In this document: in pieces, positions 21,274-29,540 of the stretch
Position numbering within the stretch: the first letter of the stretch is position 1
Layout: every line of letters begins with the position of its first letter
NCBI RefSeq assembly: GCF_029892485.1
Contig: NZ_JARXVG010000006.1
Span: 372,001 to 436,000, forward strand
Direction of reading: 5' to 3'
DNA from: Variovorax boronicumulans
Lineage (GTDB): Bacteria > Pseudomonadota > Gammaproteobacteria > Burkholderiales > Burkholderiaceae_C
DNA length: 64,000 bases
Program-made: the position numbers and the translations under genes
The notes under the pieces: model-generated
What the model was told of the DNA's origin: nothing
Databases searched by the model: none
The model's input: only the letters and a program-made list of their open reading frames with translations

Positions 21274-22399
21274 TGTCTTCCTGACCCGCACCGCTGCCTT
21301 TCTGCCCTTTTCCCCGGTCGGCAATGAAGACATCGAAGAAGTCCTCGGACGCATCGGCGGCAAGGCGTCGCGCGCGCGGCGGCTGATCCTGCGCAGCAAT
21401 GGCATCCAGTCGCGCCACTACGCCATCGACCGCGCCACCGGCCAACTGGCCATGACCAATGCGCAGCTCACCGCCTCGGCCATTCGCGGGCTGGGCGACG
21501 ACATCGGCCCGGTCGATTGCCTCGCCACCGGCACCTCGCTGCCCGACCAGCTCATGCCCAACCACGCGGTCATGGTGCATGGCGAACTCGGCTGGCCGCG
21601 GCTCGAAGTGGTGGCTTGCGCGGGCATCTGCCTGGCGGGCACCGCGGCGCTCAAGCATGCGTGGCTCTCGGTGCGCGCGGGCGATGCGCGCCGCGCGGTG
21701 GCCACGGGCTCGGAGCTGGCATCGGCCGTGATGCGCGGCGCCAATTTCGAAGCCGAGCTCGAACACAAGCTCGAAGCGCTGGAGGAGCGGCCCGAACTCG
21801 CCTTCGAGAAAGACTTCCTGCGCTGGATGCTCTCCGATGGCGCCGGTGCCGTGCTGCTGGAGCGCGAGCCGCGCGGGCCGCTGTCGCTGCGCGTCGACTG
21901 GATCGACCTGTCTTCGGCTGCGCACGAGCTGCCGGTGTGCATGTATGCCGGCGCCGACAAGAACGCCGAAGGCGGCCTGGATGGCTGGGCCCGCACCGCG
22001 CCGGCCGACTGGCACCGCGATTCGACCTTCGCCGTGAAGCAGGACGTGCGGCTGCTCAACGACAACATCGTGCGCGCCACGCTGGCCGAGCCACTCGCGG
22101 CCGTCATCGAGAAGCGCGGGCTCAAGGCGCAAGACATCGACTGGTTCCTGCCGCACCTGTCGTCGAACTATTTCGTAGAACCGGTGAGCCGCTGCCTCGA
22201 TGCCATGGGCTTTTCGATTCCGCGCGAGCGCTGGTTCAGCAACCTCGCGCGCAAGGGCAATACCGGCTCGGCATCGCCTTACATCATGCTCGACGAACTG
22301 TTCCGTTCCGGGCGCATCCAGCCCGGCCACAAGCTGCTGATGTTCGTTCCGGAAAGCGGTCGCTTCTCCAGCGGCTTCATTCATATGGAAGCGGTGTAG
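21263..22399 (+). CDS. darB: DarB-like beta-ketoacyl-ACP synthase III
   Basis: A 378-aa thiolase-fold KAS III protein. The complete catalytic triad is visible: Cys119 (ACAG), His298 (WFLPHLS) and Asn333 (KGNTGSAS). The N-terminal segment, with GKASRARRLILRSNGI, is characteristic of DarB-type enzymes. Those condense and cyclise two acyl chains to a 2,5-dialkylcyclohexane-1,3-dione. The gene overlaps darA by 11 bp. The neighbouring ACP (25870) and export genes suggest a dedicated lipid product. The chain specificity cannot be read from sequence. Confidence 0.88.
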   Translation: MTTDVFLTRTAAFLPFSPVGNEDIEEVLGRIGGKASRARRLILRSNGIQSRHYAIDRATGQLAMTNAQLTASAIRGLGDDIGPVDCLATGTSLPDQLMPNHAVMVHGELGWPRLEVVACAGICLAGTAALKHAWLSVRAGDARRAVATGSELASAVMRGANFEAELEHKLEALEERPELAFEKDFLRWMLSDGAGAVLLEREPRGPLSLRVDWIDLSSAAHELPVCMYAGADKNAEGGLDGWARTAPADWHRDSTFAVKQDVRLLNDNIVRATLAEPLAAVIEKRGLKAQDIDWFLPHLSSNYFVEPVSRCLDAMGFSIPRERWFSNLARKGNTGSASPYIMLDELFRSGRIQPGHKLLMFVPESGRFSSGFIHMEAV

Positions 22400-22401
22400 C
22401 C

Positions 22402-22797
22402 ATGGACCTCGACGCAGTTCCACAGGAGGGCAATGCGACCCTCGATGGCCATTCCAAACTGATGTACGCGCGCGATGCGCAGGGCCGCGTCGTCGCCACC
22501 ACTTCGCGCGGCTGGGAGGCGGAAGAGATCGTCACCAGCCACGCGGTCGATGTGCTGGTGGAGCAAGCGAGGGAAGCGAAGGAGCGGGTGAAGGCCGGCC
22601 TCGCATCGCCGCTCGAATACTGGATGTACGAGCGCCGCATGGACGTGGCGCTGCTCTCGCAGACCAGCGGTTTCTGGCAATGGCGCGTGCGGCGCCATCT
22701 GCAGCCCCGGCAATTCGCGGCGCTCTCCCGGGCGCAGCTCGCGCGCTACGCCGAGGCGCTGGGCCTTCCGATTTCCACCTTGCAGGGCCTGCCGTGA
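22402..22797 (+). CDS. Unknown 131-aa protein of the DarA/DarB cluster
   Basis: I do not recognise a family. The protein is soluble, with no signal peptide or membrane segment. It has a small N-terminal region containing DGHSKLMYARDAQGRVV, a helical Glu/Lys/Arg-rich centre (VDVLVEQAREAKERVKAGL), then a basic segment FWQWRVRRHLQPRQFAALS and a helical C-terminus. The start is two bases after darB and the stop overlaps the next gene's GTG (GTGA), so it is expressed in strict register with the cluster. That position suggests an accessory or adaptor role in synthesis or acyl transfer, but nothing in the sequence proves it. Confidence 0.85.
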   Translation: MDLDAVPQEGNATLDGHSKLMYARDAQGRVVATTSRGWEAEEIVTSHAVDVLVEQAREAKERVKAGLASPLEYWMYERRMDVALLSQTSGFWQWRVRRHLQPRQFAALSRAQLARYAEALGLPISTLQGLP

Positions 22798-23774
22798 ACT
22801 TCCAACATCAACAGGCGGCGCACTGCGAAAGCGGCGTCATCTCCAGCCTGATGCGCCACCACGGCGCGCCGATGACCGAGGCCATGGCACTGGGCCTGTC
22901 GTCGGCGTTGTCGTTCGCGTACCTGCCGTTCATCAAGCTGTCGGGCCTGCCGCTCATCTCGTACCGCATGCCGCCCAAGGCCATCATCAAGGGCCTGCTG
23001 GCGCCGATGGCCGCGCGCTTCAGCTTCGAAACCTTCCGCAGCCCCGAGGCGGGGCAGCGGCGGCTCGATGCGCTGCTGGCCGACGGCCGGTTGGTGGGCC
23101 TGCAGACCTCGGTGTATTGGCTGCCGTACTTTCCGCCGAACATGCGCTTCCACTTCAACGCGCACAACCTGCTGGTCTACGGCAAGGACGGCGACGACTA
23201 CCTGATCAGCGACCCGGTGTTCGAGGAGCCCGTGCGCTGCGCGAGCGCCGACCTCGCGCGCGCGCGCTTCGCCAAGGGCGTGCTCGCGCCCAAGGGCCTC
23301 ATGTACTACCCGCAGGCCATCGATCGCAAGGCGGTCGATCCCGCCTCGGTGACCAAGGCCATCCGCAAGACGGTGCGCAACATGCTCGCGCCCATTCCCA
23401 TCGTCGGCGTGCGCGGCATGCGCACGCTGGCCAACCGGCTGCAGCGGCTGTCGGCCACCGATCCGCGCAGCGTCGATTTCATCGGCCACCTGGTGCGCAT
23501 GCAGGAAGAAATCGGCACCGGCGGGGCGGGCTTCCGCTTCATCTATGCAGGCTTCCTTCAGGAGGCCGCGCATTTGCTCGACAAGCCGCAGCTCACGCAG
23601 ATGTCGGAGCGGCTCATCGCCATCGGCGACGGCTGGCGCGCCTTCGCGCTCAAGGCGGCGCGCATGGTGAAGGGGCGCGAGCCCGTCGATCCGGCCGCGC
23701 TGGCGGGCAGGCTTCGGGAGCAGGCGCAGCAGGAAGAGACGTTCTTCCGCGATCTCAAGGCTGCTGTCGCCTGA
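22794..23774 (+). CDS. BtrH N-terminal-domain protein, predicted ACP-dependent acyltransferase
   Basis: 326 aa, starting at GTG 22794, which overlaps the preceding stop. The N-terminal half has the papain-like BtrH_N arrangement: Cys11 in AHCESG, His124 in FNAHNLLVYG and Asp140 in YLISDP. BtrH of butirosin synthesis transfers an acyl group from a carrier protein to an amine; C39 peptidases share the fold. The C-terminal half is helical (KTVRNMLAPIPIVGVRGMR and following). With an ACP encoded in the same operon, an acyl transfer from ACP onto a lipid or amino acceptor is a reasonable reading. A peptidase role is less likely because no leader-peptide substrate gene is present. Confidence 0.8.
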   Translation: MNFQHQQAAHCESGVISSLMRHHGAPMTEAMALGLSSALSFAYLPFIKLSGLPLISYRMPPKAIIKGLLAPMAARFSFETFRSPEAGQRRLDALLADGRLVGLQTSVYWLPYFPPNMRFHFNAHNLLVYGKDGDDYLISDPVFEEPVRCASADLARARFAKGVLAPKGLMYYPQAIDRKAVDPASVTKAIRKTVRNMLAPIPIVGVRGMRTLANRLQRLSATDPRSVDFIGHLVRMQEEIGTGGAGFRFIYAGFLQEAAHLLDKPQLTQMSERLIAIGDGWRAFALKAARMVKGREPVDPAALAGRLREQAQQEETFFRDLKAAVA

Positions 23775-23778
23775 ACCG

Positions 23779-24687
23779 ATGCTCGAGCTGAAGCATCTCG
23801 GACACCGTTACCCGCACGCCGACGCGCCCGCGCTGGCCGATGTATCGCTCGCCGTGCCCAGGGGTTGCGTGCTGGGACTGCTGGGCCCGAACGGCGCCGG
23901 CAAGACCACGCTGATCTCGCATCTGTCGGGCGCGCTCGCGGTGCAGTCGGGCGAGATCCGCATCGACGGGCAGCCGCTGCAGCAGGTGCGCGCGAACACG
24001 CCGACGTGCATTGCCGTCGCGCCGCAGGACCAGGCCTTCTATTCGATGCTCACGGTGTCGGAGAACCTCGCATGCTTCGCCGCCGCAGGCCGGCTGTCGG
24101 GCGTGCGCAAGAAGGAGCGCATCGATGCCTGCATGCGCTTCTCGCAGCTCGAGTCGTTCGCGGGCGTGCGGGCCGACCGGCTCTCGGGCGGCCTCAAGCG
24201 GCGCCTGAACCTCGCGATCGCCTTGCTGCCCGAGCCCGAGCTCATGCTGTTCGACGAACCGACCGTCGGGGTCGATCCGCAATCGCGCGCCTTCATCCTC
24301 GATGCCATCCGGAGCCTCGCGCGGGCGGGCGCTGCGGTGATCTATGCCTCGCACTACATGGAAGAGATCGAGGCCATCGCCGACCGCGTCGCCATCCTCG
24401 ACCATGGGCGCGTGCTGCGCGAAGGCTCGCTCGACGACCTGCTCTCCAGGAGCGCGATGCTGCTCACGCTGGCCGCCGACGGCCTCGATGCGCAGATGCT
24501 CTCGCGCTTCGGCACGGTGGAGCAGGGCGCCGGGCACTGGCGCATTCACCTGAACGCCGGCAGCGGCCCCGGCCCGGTACTTGCTGCGCTCGAGGCTTCG
24601 GGCATCGACGTGCGCCACGCCGAGTTCGGCCGCCATGACCTGGAGCAGCTCTTCATGGCACTCACCCACCGTTCGCTGCGCGACTGA
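23779..24687 (+). CDS. ABC exporter ATP-binding protein
   Basis: A 302-aa ABC-2-type (drug/lipid export) ATPase. Motifs are Walker A GPNGAGKTT, Q-loop VAPQDQ, a variant signature LSGGLKRRLN, Walker B LMLFDEPTVGVDPQ and the H-loop YASHYMEE. The C-terminal extension (~residues 225-302) is usual for this subfamily. It is followed by its permease and lies within the darA-darB operon, which suggests export of the product of that pathway across the inner membrane. Confidence 0.92.
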   Translation: MLELKHLGHRYPHADAPALADVSLAVPRGCVLGLLGPNGAGKTTLISHLSGALAVQSGEIRIDGQPLQQVRANTPTCIAVAPQDQAFYSMLTVSENLACFAAAGRLSGVRKKERIDACMRFSQLESFAGVRADRLSGGLKRRLNLAIALLPEPELMLFDEPTVGVDPQSRAFILDAIRSLARAGAAVIYASHYMEEIEAIADRVAILDHGRVLREGSLDDLLSRSAMLLTLAADGLDAQMLSRFGTVEQGAGHWRIHLNAGSGPGPVLAALEASGIDVRHAEFGRHDLEQLFMALTHRSLRD

Positions 24688-24715
24688 CCAATCGACGGAC
24701 CGACCGACCGAACCC

Positions 24716-25873
24716 ATGCTCATCGCACTCATCAGGAAGGAATTGCTCGCCCTCGTGCGCGACATGCACGGGCTGGCGGTGCTGTTCCTCATGCCGATGG
24801 TGTTCATCGTGCTGATGTCGCTCACGCTGAAGGAAATCTACCGCCCGCCGCTCGCCGAGCTGAGCTACGCCGTCGATGTGCGCGACACCGCCACGCCCGC
24901 CAAATGGCTGCTGCAGATCTGGCAGCGCAGCCACGGCGCGCCGCAGCCACTGGCCGCGGACTGGCAGGAGCGCCTGCGGAGCGGCGCGCTCAAGTACGTG
25001 ATCGTGCTGGAGCCGGGCCTGTCGGAAGAACTGGAATCGGCTGCGCTTTCGACGAAGGCGCACATCCGGCTGCTGGCCGAACCCGGCATCGACGCCAACC
25101 TCTTCAACGCACTGCGCGCGGAACTCGTCGGCGCATCGGGCGAACTGAAGGCGCGCCTCGCGCTGGCGGTGCCCGGCACCGCGAGCCCGGCGCCCGATGC
25201 CTCCATCCAGGCGATGGTGCAGGCCGAGCGCTTCGCCACCGCGGGCCCGCGGCCCACCTCGGTGCAGCAGAACGTGCCGGCATGGCTGGTCTTCGGCATG
25301 TTCTTCGTGGTGGCCTCGCTCTCCAGCCTGTTCGTGCAGGAGCGCGGCTCGGGCGCGCTCGGCCGGCTGCAGAGCCTGGGTGTCTCGCGCACGATGCTGC
25401 TGGCTTCCAAGGCCCTGCCGTACCTGGGCGTGAATGCGTTGCAGGCGCTGCTGATGCTCGCGGCCGGCATCTGGTTCATGCCGCTGATCGGCGGCGATGC
25501 GCTCTCGCTCGCCGGCATCCACTGGGGCGCCTTGCTGCTCTCGCTCGCAGCCGTGAGCATGGCCGCGGTGAGCCTGTCGCTCGCGCTGGCATGCCTCGTG
25601 CGAACCCATGCGCAGGCCGCCACGCTCGGGCCGATGGTCAATGTGCTGATGGCGGCCGCTGGCGGCATCATGGTGCCCAAGTTCGTCATGCCGGGCTTCA
25701 TGCAGCGGCTGGTCGAGGTCTCGCCGATGAACTGGGGGCTCGAAGCGCTCCTGACCGTGCTGCTGCGCGGCGGCGGCGTGGCCGATGCGTTGCCGCAGAT
25801 CGGCCGGCTGGTCGTGTTCGCGGCGGCCATGTTCCTTCTTGCCGTCTTTCTGTTTCGCAGGCGCACACCGTGA
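24716..25873 (+). CDS. ABC-2 type exporter permease
   Basis: A 385-aa permease. One N-terminal membrane segment (LAVLFLMPMVFIVLMSLTL) is followed by a large extracytoplasmic region (residues ~45-190). Five further membrane segments follow near the C-terminus, starting AWLVFGMFFVVASLSSLFV. This one-plus-five layout is the YhhJ/DrrB-like ABC2_membrane_3 form. The ATG at 24716 follows the ATPase by 28 bp and the stop overlaps the ACP start. It is the likely partner of the preceding ATPase in exporting a lipid-like product. Confidence 0.9.
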   Translation: MLIALIRKELLALVRDMHGLAVLFLMPMVFIVLMSLTLKEIYRPPLAELSYAVDVRDTATPAKWLLQIWQRSHGAPQPLAADWQERLRSGALKYVIVLEPGLSEELESAALSTKAHIRLLAEPGIDANLFNALRAELVGASGELKARLALAVPGTASPAPDASIQAMVQAERFATAGPRPTSVQQNVPAWLVFGMFFVVASLSSLFVQERGSGALGRLQSLGVSRTMLLASKALPYLGVNALQALLMLAAGIWFMPLIGGDALSLAGIHWGALLLSLAAVSMAAVSLSLALACLVRTHAQAATLGPMVNVLMAAAGGIMVPKFVMPGFMQRLVEVSPMNWGLEALLTVLLRGGGVADALPQIGRLVVFAAAMFLLAVFLFRRRTP

Positions 25874-26142
25874 GTACAGTGACCCCCGAATTCATTGCCA
25901 GCCTCAAGACGATGGTGCTCGAAGCCGTCGAGAAACAGGCGCCCCCCGGCGGCCTGGGCGACGACGAGCCGCTGTTCGGCCCCGAGGCGCGGCTGGACCT
26001 CGATTCGCTCGATGCCCTGCAGGTGTCGATGACGATCCAGCAGCGCTTCGGCGTGCGCATGCCGGACAGCAAGGAAACCCGCCGCGCGCTGACTTCCATC
26101 GCCCATCTGGCGGAACACCTCGCGCAGGCGGGAAAGGCATGA
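25870..26142 (+). CDS. Acyl carrier protein
   Basis: A 90-aa phosphopantetheine-attachment protein. The attachment site is Ser46 in LDLDSLDALQ, and the helical, acidic context (GDDEPLFGPEARLDL) is typical of type II ACPs. It starts at GTG 25870, which overlaps the permease stop, and its own stop overlaps the next start (ATGA). It is a dedicated carrier for this cluster and not the housekeeping AcpP. A phosphopantetheinyl transferase is not encoded nearby. Confidence 0.88.
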   Translation: MSTVTPEFIASLKTMVLEAVEKQAPPGGLGDDEPLFGPEARLDLDSLDALQVSMTIQQRFGVRMPDSKETRRALTSIAHLAEHLAQAGKA

Positions 26143-27212
26143 GCGGGAGCGTGTACCTGGCCGGCACCGGGCTGGCCTCCGTGCTCGGCAACGACATGCC
26201 CGGTGCGCTCGATGCCCTGCGGCGCGGCGGCATGCCGCCGACGCCCGTGTCCATTGCCCGCGGCGTCGGCTGGATGGTCTACAAGCTGCCTCCGCAAGAG
26301 GGCAGCTGGCGCGACCGCGTGCGGCGCACCGTGCGCCAGGTGGTCGCGCAGACCGGCGACTGGGGCGCGCGCACCGCACCGCTCTTCGTCGCCTCTTCCT
26401 CGCTCGACGTCGGCGAGATGGAGCACGAGAAGCCGGACCTGCGCCTGGGTGGCGACCTGCAGGACTTCGCCGGCATCGTCGCGGCGGCGCTCGACTGGCA
26501 AGGCCCGGTCTTCACCATTTCCACGGCCTGTACCTCGGCGCTCAACGCGCTGCTGGCCGCGGCCGACCTCATCCGCAGCGGCGGGGCCGACGAAGCGCTG
26601 GTGCTCGGCGCCGAACTGGACAACCGCTTCACCGCCGCCGGCTTTCGTGCGATGCAGCTGCTCGCGCCGGGCAGCGCCCAGCCCTTCGGCGCGGAGCGCA
26701 GGGGGCTGGTGCTCGGCGAGGCCGTGGCCGCGCTGCGCCTGGGCTCGCGGCCGGCGCGCTGGCGCATCACGGGTGGCGCGAACGTGGTCGACGGGCGCAA
26801 TCCCTCGGGTACCGAGGCCAGCGCGGTGCGTGCCATGTGCCAGGCGGCGCTCGCGCAGAGCGGCCTGCGGCCCGATGACATCGACCTGATCAAGGTGCAG
26901 GCCGCGGGCAGTCCGGTCAACGACGCGATCGAGGTGGAGGCGCTCAAACAGGTGTTCGACCGGCTGCCGCCGCTGGTGTCGCTCAAGTCGTCGCTCGGCC
27001 ACACGCTCGGTGCCGCGGGCGCCGCCGAGCTGGCCCTGCTGGTCGGCTGCATCGAGGGCGGCGTGTGGCCGTCGACCGACTATCCGCTGGACGACACGCT
27101 GGGCATCGCGCTGACGACCGAAGCGCCTGCGAAGCTGCGCAACATCTTGCTCAACGTGGTCGGCTTCGGCGGCGGGCATGCCTCGCTGATGCTCAGGGAT
27201 TGCCACGCATGA
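26139..27212 (+). CDS. Beta-ketoacyl synthase (KAS I/II type) with altered active site
   Basis: A 357-aa ketosynthase-fold protein, slightly shorter than FabF. The nucleophile Cys131 is present (STACTSALNALLAA), as are Lys283 and His288 of the KSSLGHTLGAAG motif. The first catalytic histidine is missing: the usual HGTGT reads QAAGS, with Gln254 in its place (codon CAG at 26898). In related synthases this His supports decarboxylation of the malonyl unit, so the protein may be a non-elongating (KS0-like) acyl-transfer or chain-handling subunit. It is coupled to the ACP gene upstream (ATGA) and to the next gene downstream (ATGA). Confidence 0.88.
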   Translation: MSGSVYLAGTGLASVLGNDMPGALDALRRGGMPPTPVSIARGVGWMVYKLPPQEGSWRDRVRRTVRQVVAQTGDWGARTAPLFVASSSLDVGEMEHEKPDLRLGGDLQDFAGIVAAALDWQGPVFTISTACTSALNALLAAADLIRSGGADEALVLGAELDNRFTAAGFRAMQLLAPGSAQPFGAERRGLVLGEAVAALRLGSRPARWRITGGANVVDGRNPSGTEASAVRAMCQAALAQSGLRPDDIDLIKVQAAGSPVNDAIEVEALKQVFDRLPPLVSLKSSLGHTLGAAGAAELALLVGCIEGGVWPSTDYPLDDTLGIALTTEAPAKLRNILLNVVGFGGGHASLMLRDCHA

Positions 27213-27739
27213 GCGCCGCACCCCAGGAGATGGCCATGGTTGCCGGCATCCAGACCGTCTGGCGCACCGCCGCGCATTTCGTCGTTCATCCGCCGCCCGC
27301 GGACTGGCGCGACGAACTGGCCAGGCGCCTGGGCCGCCGGCCGCGCCGTGTCGGCCTGTGGACCGAACTCGCGATGTATGGCGCGCGCCGCTGCCTCGAT
27401 GCGGCGGACGAGGCCGCATTGCCCCCGGGTGCGCGCCTGCGCGTGACCAGCAAGCGCGGCGCATGGGGCGCCACGTATGCGGGGCTGGAACAGCTCGATG
27501 CCGGGCTGCCGATGCCTTTCACCTTCATGCAGAGCCAGCCCGCGCTGATGCTGGCCGAGGTCGGCCGCTGCCTCGAATGGCAGGGCGACGCGAGCTTCAT
27601 GCTGTGCCGCGATCCCGAGCGTCTGCTGCAGCTGTCGAAGCTGGGTGCTTCCCGCGACGGACTGCTGTTCGGCATCGTCGAGGAGGAGCGCAACGAGGAA
27701 TTGCCGCGCACCGAGTGGTGGCGGCTGGTGCCGGCCTGA
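27209..27739 (+). CDS. Unknown 176-aa protein, possibly a truncated ketosynthase-like subunit
   Basis: Last gene of the cluster, coupled to the ketosynthase by ATGA. No active-site Cys motif is seen. A central stretch (RVTSKRGAWGATYAGLEQL and PFTFMQSQPALMLAEVGRCL) resembles the N-terminal part of chain-length-factor-like ketosynthase domains, where a similar SP/TAF..S segment occurs. I therefore suspect a small ketosynthase-fold partner. The assignment is tentative. The protein has no signal peptide or membrane segment. Confidence 0.8.
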   Translation: MSAAPQEMAMVAGIQTVWRTAAHFVVHPPPADWRDELARRLGRRPRRVGLWTELAMYGARRCLDAADEAALPPGARLRVTSKRGAWGATYAGLEQLDAGLPMPFTFMQSQPALMLAEVGRCLEWQGDASFMLCRDPERLLQLSKLGASRDGLLFGIVEEERNEELPRTEWWRLVPA

Positions 27740-27755
27740 GGTGGCCGCCGCGGCC

Positions 27756-28379
27756 TCAGGCTGCAGCGATGGACCGCTGCAGGTTGGCTCGCGCGCGGGC
27801 CTCGAGCAGCGCGTGCATCCGGGGCGTGGCGTAGATCGCTTCGCGATCGAGAAAGCGCTGCAGGATCGCGCGCCTGCGCGGCAGCCGCACCTCGTCGGGC
27901 ACGAAGGCGTATTCGGCGTGCACCTGGCGTTCGTATTCGTCGAAGCGCGCCTGCCCGGCGCCGAGGATGGAGAGGTCGATGTCGATCAGCAACTCTGCAT
28001 CGCGGCCTTCGGGCACGGCGTCGTGGCGCGTGGCCATCACCAGGGCATGCACGCGCGCGGCGGCTTCATCGTTCGCGCCCGCGTTGCGCATGGCATCGCG
28101 CGCCCAGTCGGCGCTGCGCGCTTCGTTGTCGTGCGCATGCACGTCGTAGATGGCATCGTGGAACCACAGCGCGAGCGCCACTTCGCCGGGGCGTTCGGCC
28201 AGCGCCTTCTCGCGTTCGAACCATGCGAGGCACTCGCCCAGGTGCTGCATCGTGTGGTAGTGGCGCTGCGGCTCGCCGTAGCGGCGCTGCAGTTCGGCGC
28301 ACAGCGCCTCGTCGGGCGCTGCGATGCCCACGGCGCGCCAGACATCGACCCAGTTGGCAAGCAGCGCCTCGGGCGTCAT
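27756..28379 (-). CDS. HD-domain metal-dependent hydrolase
   Basis: A 207-aa predicted phosphohydrolase. The metal ligands of the HD domain are visible as HYHTMQHL (residues ~40-47), LWFHDAIYD (near 70) and ALVMATRHD (near 115), with DIDLSILG further on. This matches a widespread uncharacterised HD-hydrolase family. It is encoded 4 bp downstream of the mltB stop direction-wise on the same strand, and it converges with the DarA/DarB cluster. The substrate is unknown. Confidence 0.87.
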   Translation of the reverse strand: MTPEALLANWVDVWRAVGIAAPDEALCAELQRRYGEPQRHYHTMQHLGECLAWFEREKALAERPGEVALALWFHDAIYDVHAHDNEARSADWARDAMRNAGANDEAAARVHALVMATRHDAVPEGRDAELLIDIDLSILGAGQARFDEYERQVHAEYAFVPDEVRLPRRRAILQRFLDREAIYATPRMHALLEARARANLQRSIAAA

Positions 28380-28383
28380 GGGG

Positions 28384-29487
28384 CTATTGCTCCATCGCGG
28401 CTTTGACCTCCTGGCCCAGGTCGAGCACCGACATCGCGTAGTAGCTGCTCCAGTTGTAGCGCGTGATCACGTAGAAGTTGCGCGTGCCGGCCACGTAGGT
28501 CGGCGGTGCGTCGGCGCCGTTCTGCAGCTCGATGAGCGCGAGCAGGCCCTTGTGGCGCAGGCCCTCGCCTTCGGGCACCGCGCCGGCGGCCACGAAGCTG
28601 TCGGCGCTGAAGGTCGGGAGGATGTCGGGCGCGAGCAGCAGGGCCTTCTTGAGCCGCGCTTCCTCGAAGTGCACCGGGTAGGTGGCGGGCATGCCGGGTG
28701 TCCAGCCGAAGCCCTTGAAGTAGCTCGCGACCGAACCGATCACGTCGGCGGGATTGTTGACCAGGTCGATGCGGCTGTCGCCATCGAAATCGACCGCGTA
28801 CTTGGCGATGCTGCTGGGCATGAACTGCGGCATGCCCATGGCGCCGGCGTAGCTGCCCAGGGGCACCAGCGGATCTTCGGCGGTGCGGCTCTCGGTGCTC
28901 AGGAAGCTCTCGAGCTCGCCGCGGAAGAAGGCCTCGCGCTCGGCCGCGCGCGGATGGCCCTGCGGAAAGTCGAACGACAGCGTGGCCAGCGCATCGATCA
29001 CCCGGAAGCTGCCCATGTTGCGGCCGTAGATGGTCTCCACGCCGATGATGCCGACGATGATCTCGGGAGGCACGCCGTACACCTGCTCGGCGCGCGCCAG
29101 CGTGTCGGCGTTGGCGCGCCAGAAGCGCACGCCGGCCGCGATGCGCACCGGATCGATGAAGCGGCTGCGGTAGGTCTGCCAGTTCTTCACCGTGCCCACC
29201 GGCCCCGGCAGCATCAGCCGCGGCACGTTGGGCAGGAAGCGTGCGCTGCCGATGGTGGCGCGAACCCATTCGCGGTCGAGGCCGCGGCGTGCGGCCACGT
29301 CGTCCGCGAATTGCATCGCGTCGTCGCGCGTGGCGTAGGGGATGCTGCCGCGAACGGGGCTCGTGGCGGCGTTGCGGCCGTTGGTGGTGGATTTCTGTGC
29401 CATGGCCCCCGTGGACACTGCGCAGCAAGCGGCGAGAAGAACGATGGCGGCGGCGGTGCGGGAGGGCTTGGGGAGAAAGAATCGCAT
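28384..29487 (-). CDS. mltB: Lytic murein transglycosylase B
   Basis: A 367-aa periplasmic enzyme that cleaves peptidoglycan glycan strands. The MltB/SLT-type domain has the catalytic Glu151 in GIIGVETIYGRNMGSF, followed by GAMGMPQFMPSS and DFDGDSRIDL. The N-terminus is a signal sequence ending either at AMA (soluble) or at the LAAC lipobox (Cys21, lipoprotein). The start is the ATG at 29487. A longer open frame extends upstream but overlaps the TgpA-like gene. It lies between the HD hydrolase and the transglutaminase operon on the same strand. Confidence 0.93.
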   Translation of the reverse strand: MRFFLPKPSRTAAAIVLLAACCAVSTGAMAQKSTTNGRNAATSPVRGSIPYATRDDAMQFADDVAARRGLDREWVRATIGSARFLPNVPRLMLPGPVGTVKNWQTYRSRFIDPVRIAAGVRFWRANADTLARAEQVYGVPPEIIVGIIGVETIYGRNMGSFRVIDALATLSFDFPQGHPRAAEREAFFRGELESFLSTESRTAEDPLVPLGSYAGAMGMPQFMPSSIAKYAVDFDGDSRIDLVNNPADVIGSVASYFKGFGWTPGMPATYPVHFEEARLKKALLLAPDILPTFSADSFVAAGAVPEGEGLRHKGLLALIELQNGADAPPTYVAGTRNFYVITRYNWSSYYAMSVLDLGQEVKAAMEQ

Positions 29488-29540
29488 CGGCCGATTGTGC
29501 CGCCCGCCCGCGCGGGGCTGCCGGCGGGACACATGTGGTT

